From NCBI RefSeq assembly GCF_001665395.1, contig NZ_LZSG01000068.1, positions 1 to 38,204 on the forward strand: a stretch of 38,204 nt of DNA, written 5' to 3'. Shown one piece after another: positions 1 through 7,646 of the stretch (positions are counted from its first letter, which is position 1; every line of letters starts with the position of its first letter). Source of the DNA: Mycobacterium sp. 1164966.3. GTDB lineage: Bacteria; Actinomycetota; Actinomycetes; Mycobacteriales; Mycobacteriaceae. The notes under the pieces were generated by a model. That model did not search any database, was not told the DNA's origin, and saw only the letters and a list, made by a program, of their open reading frames with translations. A program made the position numbers and the translations under genes.

Positions 1-780
1 CAGCGGACCCAGATGCAGCGCCGCGAGCCGCTGGGTGACATCCAGATGCATCACCACGGTGGTGTGCTGGCCGTGGGGGCGGCGGGCCGTCTCGGCGTCC
101 CACCCGGTTTCCACCAGCCGCATAAACGCATCAGCGGTGCTCGGCAGCGGAGGCCGCTGATCCGATCCGCCGCCGCGCTTAGCATCGCCGTGATCGCGCT
201 TCCACTGCGCTATCAACGCATCCAGATGAGAGGCCAGGGCCGCGTCGAACTTTGCGGCGTCCACGGGCGGAAGTTTGATCCGCCAGCAGCTGCCCGTCTC
301 CCCAGTGACCTTGGTGATTGAGCGCTCCGGTTCGAGCCGCGGCTCGGGCTCGGGTCGCGGTGCCAATTTCAGCGCGGTACGCAACTGACTGACCGTGGCC
401 ACCGCGGCCAACCCGGCATAGTGCTGATCGGACCCGTCGGCGGCCCGCTGGGCGATCACCCCGACCTGATCCAGCGACAGCCGGCCCTCGACCAAACCCG
501 CCACGCAGCGCGGAAACTCCTCCAACCGATCCGCCACCGCGGCGATGGTGTGCGCGTTGGCCAACGACACCCCCCCCGTCTTCCAGGCCACCAACGCCGC
601 CACCGACCGCACCCCGGTCGACCCCCACAACTGCTCGCGATCCACCTGCGCGATGATCTGCACAATGCGCCCATCAATCGCATTGCGCTGACCGGTCAAC
701 TCCGCCAACTCCTCAAACAACGCATCAAGACGCTCACCAGGAAGTAATTTCGCGGTGCCAGCCGAAGCGGTCAAAGACAT
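1..780 (-). CDS. 13E12-family DUF222 / HNH-type protein, partial
   Basis: The frame is open from an ATG at 780 to the window edge (260 codons), so the C-terminus is missing. The N-terminus reads MSLTASAGTAKLLPGERLDA and continues in the style of the mycobacterial 13E12 repeat family (DUF222). Visible pieces are an AELTGQRNAIDGRIVQIIAQ-like helix, a WxSTGVRSVAAL stretch and an SLANAH motif. In this family an HNH nuclease motif normally follows near the C-terminus, but that part lies outside the window, so nuclease activity is not shown. Members are multicopy in mycobacteria and often have unclear function. An 8-G run inside the gene (around 570) stays in frame. Upstream, a CATGAT hexamer lies 6 nt before the ATG and could be the -10 of a leaderless transcript. 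The family call is firm; the function is unknown. Confidence 0.8.
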   Translation of the reverse strand, partial: MSLTASAGTAKLLPGERLDALFEELAELTGQRNAIDGRIVQIIAQVDREQLWGSTGVRSVAALVAWKTGGVSLANAHTIAAVADRLEEFPRCVAGLVEGRLSLDQVGVIAQRAADGSDQHYAGLAAVATVSQLRTALKLAPRPEPEPRLEPERSITKVTGETGSCWRIKLPPVDAAKFDAALASHLDALIAQWKRDHGDAKRGGGSDQRPPLPSTADAFMRLVETGWDAETARRPHGQHTTVVMHLDVTQRLAALHLGPL

Positions 781-849
781 ACCCGCATCATGACAGCCAG
801 GTACGACAAATCCGGGTTACCAAGCCGCACCAGCGGATATGCCGCCGGG

Positions 850-1989
850 CTATCGGTTGAGCAACGAGTCGATATTGGCGTGAAAGAAACCGGGCATTTG
901 CTCTGCCTCGCAACCCATTTGCCGATAGTCGCCGAGCGGCGTCGCGGTTCCCTCGGAGTGCGGATAGTCGCTGCAGAACATGAACACGTCGCCAGTCGAG
1001 CTGGCTAGCTGCTTGGGGTTCTCATAGGAGAAAGAGGACACCCGGACATGGTCGAGAAAGTACTCGCTCGGACGTCGGCAAAGTTTTTCCACCGGCTCGC
1101 CGTTGAGCAGGGTCGTGAAGGCGGATGCACCGTCCAACATCATCAGAAACTGTGGCACCCAGGAGGAGCTGAGCTCGACCACGCCGAAGAGCAGACCTGG
1201 ATGACGATCGAAGATGCCGTGCAGGATCAGGTCGGAAAGCGCCAGTGCCGGCGGCACCCACAGAAATACGGCCTCGGTGACAGCGGCCAAGTCCCCCCTT
1301 TGATCGTCGGGATACCAGCAATTGTCGAAAACCCGCACCTGATCGGCGACATGGAACACCGGCGTGACGGCGTGGTCGACGAATGCGGACCAGATCCGGT
1401 CGTGCTCCGGGTGCGACAATTCCCGGCCGTCCACCGGTCCGGCGCCGATCATGGCCAGCGTGATGCCGGCGCCGGCCAGCGTATCCAGTTCGGCTTCAAG
1501 CCATTCCGGGTCTCGCAACGTCAGATGTGCGACCGGATGCAGCCGCCCACCTCCCTCCGCTTGCACGGTTGCGCACCATCGGTTCCACGCAGTCATGTTG
1601 GCGGTCATCGCCGGTAGCGACGGCGACAGACGGCGCTCCCAGAGCAGGCCGAAATTGGGGAATACGACTGCCTCGTCGAGCCCGGCCTCGTCGAGCCAGC
1701 GAATTCGCGACGTGGGTTCCCAATAGGCGGCGGGCAACGCTTCGTCGTACCGATAGGAGGCGGGTTCGCCGGCCCGTTGACGGTTGCGGTGTTCGCCGCA
1801 GGAAGCGGTGTTGCCGGGAAGATGGACGTCGGCTAGCCCAAGGTGAGTGCCGCGCCAGCTGAGCCAGGTGTAGCCGAGTTCGTCGTCGACAAGGCTGAGC
1901 GCGTCGTCGCGTGCAGCGTGGTCGATGTGGTCGGCCCACAGCGTTCGGCTTTCGTAGAGGTGCTGGTCCGAGTCGATGATGGGAGTCAC
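850..1989 (-). CDS. Amidohydrolase family 2 (TIM-barrel metal-dependent hydrolase)
   Basis: This 379-aa protein starts at GTG 1989. The frame stays open further upstream, but that part is the shadow of the opposite-strand kinase remnant. The metal-binding motif D6-x-D8-x-H10 (DSDQH) lies at the very N-terminus, and CSDYPHSEG (D341) lies near the C-terminus, as in Amidohydro_2 (PF04909) proteins. Such enzymes are (beta/alpha)8 barrels that hydrolyse or decarboxylate small substrates, using one or two divalent metals. The length fits the family. No signal peptide is seen, so it is probably cytoplasmic. The substrate cannot be read from the sequence, and no pathway partner is adjacent: the left neighbour is a 13E12 gene and the right neighbour is a broken kinase. 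A GGTGGGA about 10 nt before the GTG may be the ribosome binding site. Confidence 0.82.
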   Translation of the reverse strand: MTPIIDSDQHLYESRTLWADHIDHAARDDALSLVDDELGYTWLSWRGTHLGLADVHLPGNTASCGEHRNRQRAGEPASYRYDEALPAAYWEPTSRIRWLDEAGLDEAVVFPNFGLLWERRLSPSLPAMTANMTAWNRWCATVQAEGGGRLHPVAHLTLRDPEWLEAELDTLAGAGITLAMIGAGPVDGRELSHPEHDRIWSAFVDHAVTPVFHVADQVRVFDNCWYPDDQRGDLAAVTEAVFLWVPPALALSDLILHGIFDRHPGLLFGVVELSSSWVPQFLMMLDGASAFTTLLNGEPVEKLCRRPSEYFLDHVRVSSFSYENPKQLASSTGDVFMFCSDYPHSEGTATPLGDYRQMGCEAEQMPGFFHANIDSLLNR

Positions 1990-2091
1990 ACCGCCAGTTG
2001 TCCCACCGGCACCCTGCCGCGTCAAGGAGTCTGTGGAGGCGCGCAAGCACGGCCTGAGCCGCAGAAATGCCCGGTGTGGGTCGACCGCTGC

Positions 2092-2691
2092 CCACCCTTC
2101 CCCGGAGAGACCATGCCGCAACTCGTTGCCGCACACCTGAGCGCGCCCCCACCTCGACCCTCGACCATCCGACCGGAGTTGCCCCCGCAGGTCGATGAGG
2201 TCATCGCGACGGGTATGGCCAAGGACCCAAACCAGCGCTACGCCACCGCAATCGAGCTGGCCGACGCCGCTCGCCACGCGATCAGCGTCCCTATTGCCCG
2301 GCCGGAACCAACTTCGACGAAGCTGTCCACCGAGCCGGCTGCCAAGTCGTTCACCCTGCCAGCAACCGAGCGGGCACAACGTCCTGTTACCGCCGAGCCC
2401 ACTGTCACTGCGCAGCCACTCACACTCGCCAATCCGGCTACGCCGCCAACCCCTTCCACCATCGTTCAGCACGCCCCGAATGCCGCCGCAGCCAGCAAGC
2501 CAGAAGCTGCTGGTCTCCGTGCCGAAGGTGAACAGGGGGAGGTGTACGACCTGGAAAGCCCGTACGCGCCGACTAGGGCGCTCTGGGCAGGCATCGCCGC
2601 TGGTGTCTTTTTGATCGCCATAGTCGTCATCATGGTGTTGGTGTTCGTCGGCATTAACCATGGGCCGTCAAGCGGTAAACGCGCGGATTGA
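2092..2691 (+). pseudogene. 3' remnant of a transmembrane Ser/Thr protein kinase (Pkn type)
   Basis: The reading frame encodes only the end of a eukaryotic-type kinase domain. PPFPGETMPQLVAAHLS is followed by PPPRPSTIRPELP and then GMAKDPNQRYATA, which are the last helices of mycobacterial Pkn kinases. A Pro/Thr-rich linker follows, then one membrane segment (ALWAGIAAGVFLIAIVVIMV, about 40 residues from the end). The ATP-binding loop, HRD and DFG motifs are absent upstream. The sequence there instead runs into the promoter and start of the divergent amidohydrolase. The kinase 5' end was therefore probably lost by deletion or replacement. An in-frame ATG at 2113 could still produce a 192-aa tail-anchored fragment, but it would have no catalytic activity. 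In an intact relative the extracellular side would follow the membrane segment; here only about 13 residues remain. Confidence 0.65.
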
Positions 2692-2745
2692 CGGTGCGTG
2701 GGAACTTCGTCTACGACATAGCTTCTGCCGCGCGTTCCCGCCGCT

Positions 2746-2751
2746 TAGCAT
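2746..2751 (+). promoter_or_regulatory. Putative -10 element for a leaderless transcript
   Basis: TAGCAT matches the mycobacterial TANNNT -10 pattern and lies 6 nt before the ATG at 2758, so transcription would begin at or next to the start codon. No Shine-Dalgarno sequence precedes that ATG. The call is by pattern only; no clear -35 is seen. Confidence 0.4.
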
Positions 2752-2757
2752 GCCGGT

Positions 2758-2958
2758 ATGAGAAGGACTTTCGTCGTTACGTTCGCCGTCGGGTTGCTGG
2801 TCGCGGTGTTCGGTCTGATCTGGGCGTTGCAGGGCTTCGGAGTGCTTCAAGGCAGCCCGATGAGCAACACCACGACCTGGTCCATCATCGGCCCGATCAC
2901 GGCGCTGGTCGGTCTGGTGATTGCGGTAGTCAGTTGGCGGAAGCTTTCTTCGAAATAG
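2758..2958 (+). CDS. Small two-pass membrane protein
   Basis: This 66-aa protein has two hydrophobic segments, about residues 5–28 (VVTFAVGLLVAVFGLIWALQ) and 42–60 (WSIIGPITALVGLVIAVVSW). A short polar loop (GSPMSNTTT) separates them, and the C-terminal tail is basic. No cysteine or catalytic motif is seen. It is convergent with the molybdenum oxidoreductase, with only 4 nt between the two stop codons. The gene is short, but coding is supported by good codon usage, clear membrane topology and a -10 element right before the ATG. I do not recognise a named family. A membrane-structural or regulatory role is possible but is not shown by the sequence. Confidence 0.6.
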   Translation: MRRTFVVTFAVGLLVAVFGLIWALQGFGVLQGSPMSNTTTWSIIGPITALVGLVIAVVSWRKLSSK

Positions 2959-2962
2959 CGCT

Positions 2963-4501
2963 TCATGTCCCCACGACAGTGAAGTCCACCGTGTGCCAGC
3001 CGGTGGCGCCGTCCGGCACGCTGCCAACTTGATCTGCGGTTTGGACCGCTCCCGTGTTGTCGGTGGCGCGCACGGTGATGGTATGCCGCCCAGGGCTTTT
3101 CGCCTCCCACGAGAATCTCCACAACCGCCAGGTCTCGTTGGAATAACTCACACCCTGTTCAACGGGCTGCCACATCCCGTCATCGATGGAAACCTCTACG
3201 CCTCGCACGCCGCGATTCTGCGCCCACGCGACACCGCCGAACACGACGGGCCCGATCGGCACCTTCTGGCCACTCTTGGGCACGTCGATCCGCGACTCGG
3301 TCTTGATGGGTGCACGCGGGGCCCAGCCCTGCCGCGTCCAGTACGCCTTTGCTCTGTCGAAGCGGGTCAGTTCCAGTTCGACGACCCACTTGGTGGCCGA
3401 CACATATCCGTAGAGCCCCGGTACTACCAGCCGCGCCGGATAGCCATGCTCGATCGGTAGCGGTTGACCGTTGAGGCCGAGCGCCAAAAGCGCGTCCCGG
3501 CCGTCGGTAAGCGCCTGCACCGGCGTGCCGGCGGTGAACCCGTCGATCGACGTGGAGAGCACCATGTCAGCGTCGGTGTGCACACCGGCCGCCGCAAGCA
3601 GGTCTGCCACCCGGTAGCCCGTCCAGATTCCCGTCGAAATCAGATTTCCGCCAACAGGATTGGAGACGCAAGTCAACGTCGTCGCCTTTTCGACAACGTC
3701 GAACTTGAGTAGGTCGTCGAAGCTGTAGGTGACTTCGCGGTCCACCATGCCGTGGATGCGCAGCCGCCAGTCGCGGTGGCTCAGTTGGGGAATGATGAGT
3801 GCGGTATCCACTCGGTAGAAGTCGGCACTCGAGGTGATAAAGCTCGGTAGCGCAACGCCGTTCGGCTGCACTTCGGCAGGTATTGCGGGCGCCTGCGTGC
3901 GGGGCCGGGGGAGCGCGACGCTGTTGCGGTCAGCGGCCACCGAGTGCACCAGTCGCGTGATGACCGCGCCCGCCACACCACTGATTAGTCCGAAGCCGAG
4001 CAATCCGAAGATGACCAATTTGCGCCTGTCGGCATCCGGCTCGTCGGGGTCGGGCCGGTCTTCCTGGACGGGCCAGTACCGTCGGGTGAACATACGCAGG
4101 GCCGCGACGCCGCAGGCGGCGCCCGCGAGAGTGGGGATCGTGTCCAGTGCCGTCGCACCCTGCCGCGAAAGCACTGCAACGCATCCGAGGACGCCCGCCG
4201 CGGCAATCACCGCGCTCCCAAACGGGCGGCGCTGCGTCTCTAGAGTTCCGGCGATTGCCGCGATCACTGCGATGACCACGAGCACGGTGACGGCCAAGAA
4301 GAATTTGTCGAGAGAGCCCAGCGTCTGAATCGCCCACTCTTTGATGGGACCCGGCGTCAGGTCGACGACCGCCGAGCCGATCGCGGTGCGCGCATCGGCC
4401 CGCGCACCGAACGGGATGCCCACCAGTTGGGCCACCCCGAGCGAAACGGACGCGGCGGCGACGCCCGCGATCATCCGCTCATTGGACGAAGCGACAGCCA
4501 T
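2963..4501 (-). CDS. Membrane-anchored sulfite-oxidase-type molybdopterin oxidoreductase
   Basis: About 512 aa from the ATG at 4501. The N-terminal half has about five hydrophobic segments, including FFLAVTVLVVIAVIAAIAGT and KLVIFGLLGFGLISGVAGAV. The C-terminal half is an oxidoreductase molybdopterin-binding domain (PF00174): LRIHGMVDREVTYSFDDLL, then TLTCVSNPVGG with the expected molybdenum-ligand Cys (C278), then HGYPARLVVPGLYGY. An Ig-like Mo-co dimerisation domain follows (VFGGVAWAQNRGVRGVEVS). The layout matches M. tuberculosis Rv0218-type proteins. The catalytic domain probably faces outside the membrane; the substrate and electron acceptor are unknown. Start choice: the frame opens upstream at 4576 and 4615, but TACAGT lies 7 nt before 4501 and codon usage improves after it, which suggests a leaderless start. 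The family call is strong; the start is uncertain. Confidence 0.82.
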   Translation of the reverse strand: MAVASSNERMIAGVAAASVSLGVAQLVGIPFGARADARTAIGSAVVDLTPGPIKEWAIQTLGSLDKFFLAVTVLVVIAVIAAIAGTLETQRRPFGSAVIAAAGVLGCVAVLSRQGATALDTIPTLAGAACGVAALRMFTRRYWPVQEDRPDPDEPDADRRKLVIFGLLGFGLISGVAGAVITRLVHSVAADRNSVALPRPRTQAPAIPAEVQPNGVALPSFITSSADFYRVDTALIIPQLSHRDWRLRIHGMVDREVTYSFDDLLKFDVVEKATTLTCVSNPVGGNLISTGIWTGYRVADLLAAAGVHTDADMVLSTSIDGFTAGTPVQALTDGRDALLALGLNGQPLPIEHGYPARLVVPGLYGYVSATKWVVELELTRFDRAKAYWTRQGWAPRAPIKTESRIDVPKSGQKVPIGPVVFGGVAWAQNRGVRGVEVSIDDGMWQPVEQGVSYSNETWRLWRFSWEAKSPGRHTITVRATDNTGAVQTADQVGSVPDGATGWHTVDFTVVGT

Positions 4502-4819
4502 CGCAGCCACTGTACTCGCGTTGCCACCTCTGAGCGCAAACACCTTGCCGCGCAGTCGAACCGGCGCAACAGTCATGCTGTCATCGGCTGCTGCTGCGTG
4601 CAAGGGACGAAGCAATTGCTCGGGAACCAGGGTTCTGATCGCAGCATGAAGGAAACTCGATGTGGATGCGCCGGTGACGGCATAGCACCTGGGCCGTCCG
4701 GTGCCTCAATCCCTTGCCCGGGAACAAACGATCCGGGGCCGATCGCACCGACCTGTCCGCCCGGTATGACTGGTGGCTGAGCGCCGCTAGCCGGATTCGC
4801 TGGCGGTGACCGGGTCTTG

Positions 4820-4902
4820 TAATAGACGACTTACTAGAGTCTCGAAAGTCAGTCGCGGTTTGCTGGGTGGTAGTGGGCTTGGTGTGACATCCTGTGCGGG
4901 TG
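4820..4902 (+). repeat. Upstream direct repeat, copy 1 (before cyclase–STAND gene 1)
   Basis: The stretch begins TAATAGACGAC, continues with AGAGTCTCGA, GTCGCGGTTTGCTGG and GTGGGC, and ends TGTGACATCCTG just before the GTG start. It aligns almost base for base with 7566–7646. In the second copy the initial AATAG is the stop codon of the preceding paralogue, so copy 1 carries what looks like the last bases of a further paralogue. The rest of the 4502–4819 interval shows no convincing gene. Confidence 0.75.
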
Positions 4903-7570
4903 TCCACAGGGGGCCCGCCGTCTGGGGTGGTGACATTCCTGTTCACCGATGTGGAGGGTTCGACCCGTCGCTGGGAAGCCGACCCCGATGGCATGCGGGC
5001 GGCCTTGGCCGCGCATGACGAGGTGTTGCGCACCGCGATCAAGGCGCACGGCGGATGGTTGTTCAAGCACACCGGTGACGGGGTGTGCGCCGCGTTCTCG
5101 TCACCCAACTCGGCTGTTGACGCCGCCGTTGCCGCTCAGCGGGATCTCGAATTGCCCGTCCGGATGGGGATCGCGACCGGCGAAGCTGAATTGCGTCAGT
5201 GCGACTATTTCGGTGCGGTGATGAATCGTGCGGCGCGAGTAATGGCCGCCGGACACGGCCGTCAGATCCTGGTGGCGGATTCAACAGCGGCTCTGCTGAG
5301 CGCAGTGGACCTGCTCGACTTGAGGCAGCGACGGCTGCGGGGTGTGCCGACGCCGGTCGGGATCTTTCAGGTCCGAGCGCCGGGACTACGTACGGAGTTT
5401 CCGCCCCTGCGGGCGCTCGACACAAGTCCGGGAAACCTGCGGCGCGCGACCACGAGCTTTATCGGACGTGAGTCGGAGGTCGCCGAGATTGAAGCGGCGG
5501 TCAAAGCGCATCGGTTGGTGACGTTGACCGGTGTAGGCGGGGTCGGCAAGACCCGCCTTGCGTTGGAGGTCGGGGCACGACTGGCCGATCAATTTCCTGA
5601 TGGCGTGTGGGTTTTCGAGCTGGCGGCGGTCACCGATCCGGCTGCCGTGCCCGATGCAGTCGCGGCAGTGCTGGGCATCACCCAGCAACCGGGTAAGAGC
5701 GTAAGTGAGTCCGTGGCCGCAGCGTTGGAAGGTCGGGTCCGGTTGCTGGTGTTCGACAACTGCGAGCATCTGCGCGACGCTGCCGCAGATTTGATCGAAG
5801 CAATCCTCGCTCATTCGGCGACAGTGACAATCCTGGCCACCAGCCGCGAGGGACTGGGGAGCCGACGAACAGTTGTGGGCGGTGCCCTCGCTGGACGTCG
5901 AAGCGGGCACGGACTCGGCAGCAGTGACTCTATTCCTCGAGCGCGCTTGTAATGTGGCGCAACGCTTCTCCATAGCCAACACTGAAGACGCCAACGCCGT
6001 CCAGGAGATCTGCCGCCGCCTCGACGGCATCCCGTTGGCTATCGAGCTGGCTGCCTCACGGATGGCATCGATGACCGCCAGCGAGGTGCGGGATCGTCTC
6101 GATCACCGCTTCCGGCTGTTGATCGGGTCGCGGCGCGGCGTGGCACGTCACCAAACGCTTCGTCACGCGGTGGCCTGGTCCTATGACCACCTCAATTGCG
6201 CGGAGAAGGCGCTGCTGGAGCAGTGCTCGGTATTCGCCGGCGGATTTGACCTCCAAAGTGCCTGCGCGGTAGCCGGATCAGATGACCTCGACGACTTTGC
6301 CCTGCTGGATCTGTTGGACTCCTTGGTGCGCAAGTCGCTGCTCGTCGCGGATCACTCGGCTGGGCACACGCGGTTTTCGGTGCTGGAGACGATCCGCCAG
6401 TTCGCTCAGGAGCAACTCGTTGCCCGAGGCAAGGCGACCGAAGCGCGAATGGCGCATGCCCGTTACTATGCGGGGCTCGAAGCCGACATCCTTGCCCTGT
6501 GGGATAGCCCGCGGCAACATGAGGCCTATGGCTGGTTCGCCGTGGAATTGGCGAACCTGCGTACCGCATTCCGGTGGGCCGCGGACGGCGGCGACCTCGA
6601 CGTGGCCGCGCCCATCGCCACCTATGCGACGTTACTTGGCTTGATGGTCGAAAATTATGAGCCGATCGCCTGGGCTGAAGAGCTGATTGAGCCGGCCAGT
6701 GCCGTCGACCATGCACGCCTCGCGTCGCTCTACGCTATGGCTACGCAGTGCTGGATCGTCGGACGCATGGACGATGCCGTCCGATACAGCGAAGCCGGCC
6801 AGGCGGCGTTCCATAAGAGCCGGGGCAGGGTACCACAGGGCTTCGAAGCTTGGCTTGGCGCCATTTTCACCCAGATAGGCCAGCCCGATCGGAGCATCGA
6901 GGTGTTCGGTGTCGGGCTTGCGGGGTTTCGTGACGCTGACGTCTTGGCGAGAGCAGCGCTGATGATCGCCAAGACGATGGCGGGATCCCACGACGAGGCC
7001 ATGGCCGCCGCAGTGGGATTGATCGAGGCGGCCGAGGCCACCCGCAACCCTCATTTACTTGCCTTCACGCTTCTCATCTACGGCATGGCGCACTGCGACG
7101 CTGATCCCTCCCGCGCGCGTGATGCGATGCGTCGCGGTCTGGCGGTTGCTCACGACAGCGGTAACCGCTACGACGAGTCCCACCTCGCAAACGTCTTGGG
7201 CCGGCTCGAGGCCCGATACGGCGATCCGATGGCCACGCTCGATCACCTCACTATGGCGATCCGCAACTACCGCGACTCCGGCAACACCACCGTCATCCGT
7301 ATCCCCTTAGCGGTGCTCGCGGCCCTGTTGGACCGACTCGGGCTTCACGAACCGGCTTCGACGATCGCCGGTTTCGCGTTCAGTACGGTCACCACATCCT
7401 GGATTCCGGAGTTCAGCGACGCGATCCTCCACCTGCGGGAAGTTCTCGGCGACCCGATCTACGAATCGCTCGCCCACACCGGCAAAACGATGACCACGGC
7501 CGAGATGGTGACGTATGCCTACGACCAAGTGGACCAGGCCCGAGCGGCGCTGGAAGCTCTGTCGCAATAG
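4900..7570 (+). pseudogene. Adenylyl cyclase–STAND ATPase, copy 1, split by a frameshift
   Basis: Correcting one extra G in the GGGG run at 5856–5859 gives an 889-aa protein collinear with its two downstream paralogues. Residues 10–165 form a class III cyclase domain. All key residues are present: metal Asp 17 (FTDVEGST) and Asp 60 (GDGV), substrate Lys 56 and Asp 102, and transition-state Asn 109 and Arg 113. The P-loop (GVGGVGKT), Walker B (LLVFDNCEH) and GIPLAIELAAS motifs of NB-ARC/STAND ATPases follow, then a helical, TPR-like C-terminal half. As written, frame 1 stops at 5952 after about 350 residues, keeping the cyclase and P-loop. The remainder could restart at TTG 5873. GTG 4900 is chosen because both paralogues start at the same point. 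It may be a pseudogene, a two-protein locus, a slippery site or a base error. Confidence 0.8.
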
Positions 7571-7646
7571 ACGACATACGAGAGTCTCGACAGTCTGTCG
7601 CGGTTTGCTGGCTGGTAGTGGGCCTGTGTGACATCCTGATCGGGTG
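7566..7646 (+). repeat. Upstream direct repeat, copy 2, with a 13-bp palindrome
   Basis: This near-duplicate of 4820–4902 lies between the stop codon of copy 1 and the GTG of copy 2. It contains a perfect palindrome CGACAGTCTGTCG at 7588–7600; the equivalent site in copy 1 (4843–4855) is imperfect. The conserved end TGTGACATCCTGATCGG abuts the GTG start. The block probably carries the promoter or an operator for the paralogue, but this is inferred only from conservation and position. Confidence 0.7.

Noticed and set aside
1990..2661. N-terminal extension of the amidohydrolase frame to 2661.
   Set aside because: The metal motif DSDQH that opens the family lies at residues 6–10 from GTG 1989. 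The extra 220 codons are the complement of the kinase remnant and have no amidohydrolase similarity.
4647..4780. A possible 44-codon cysteine-rich small protein (starting MKETRCGCAGDG).
   Set aside because: It has no ribosome binding site, signal peptide or similarity, and its Pro/Cys content is what GC-rich non-coding DNA can give. It could be a remnant, but I cannot support it.
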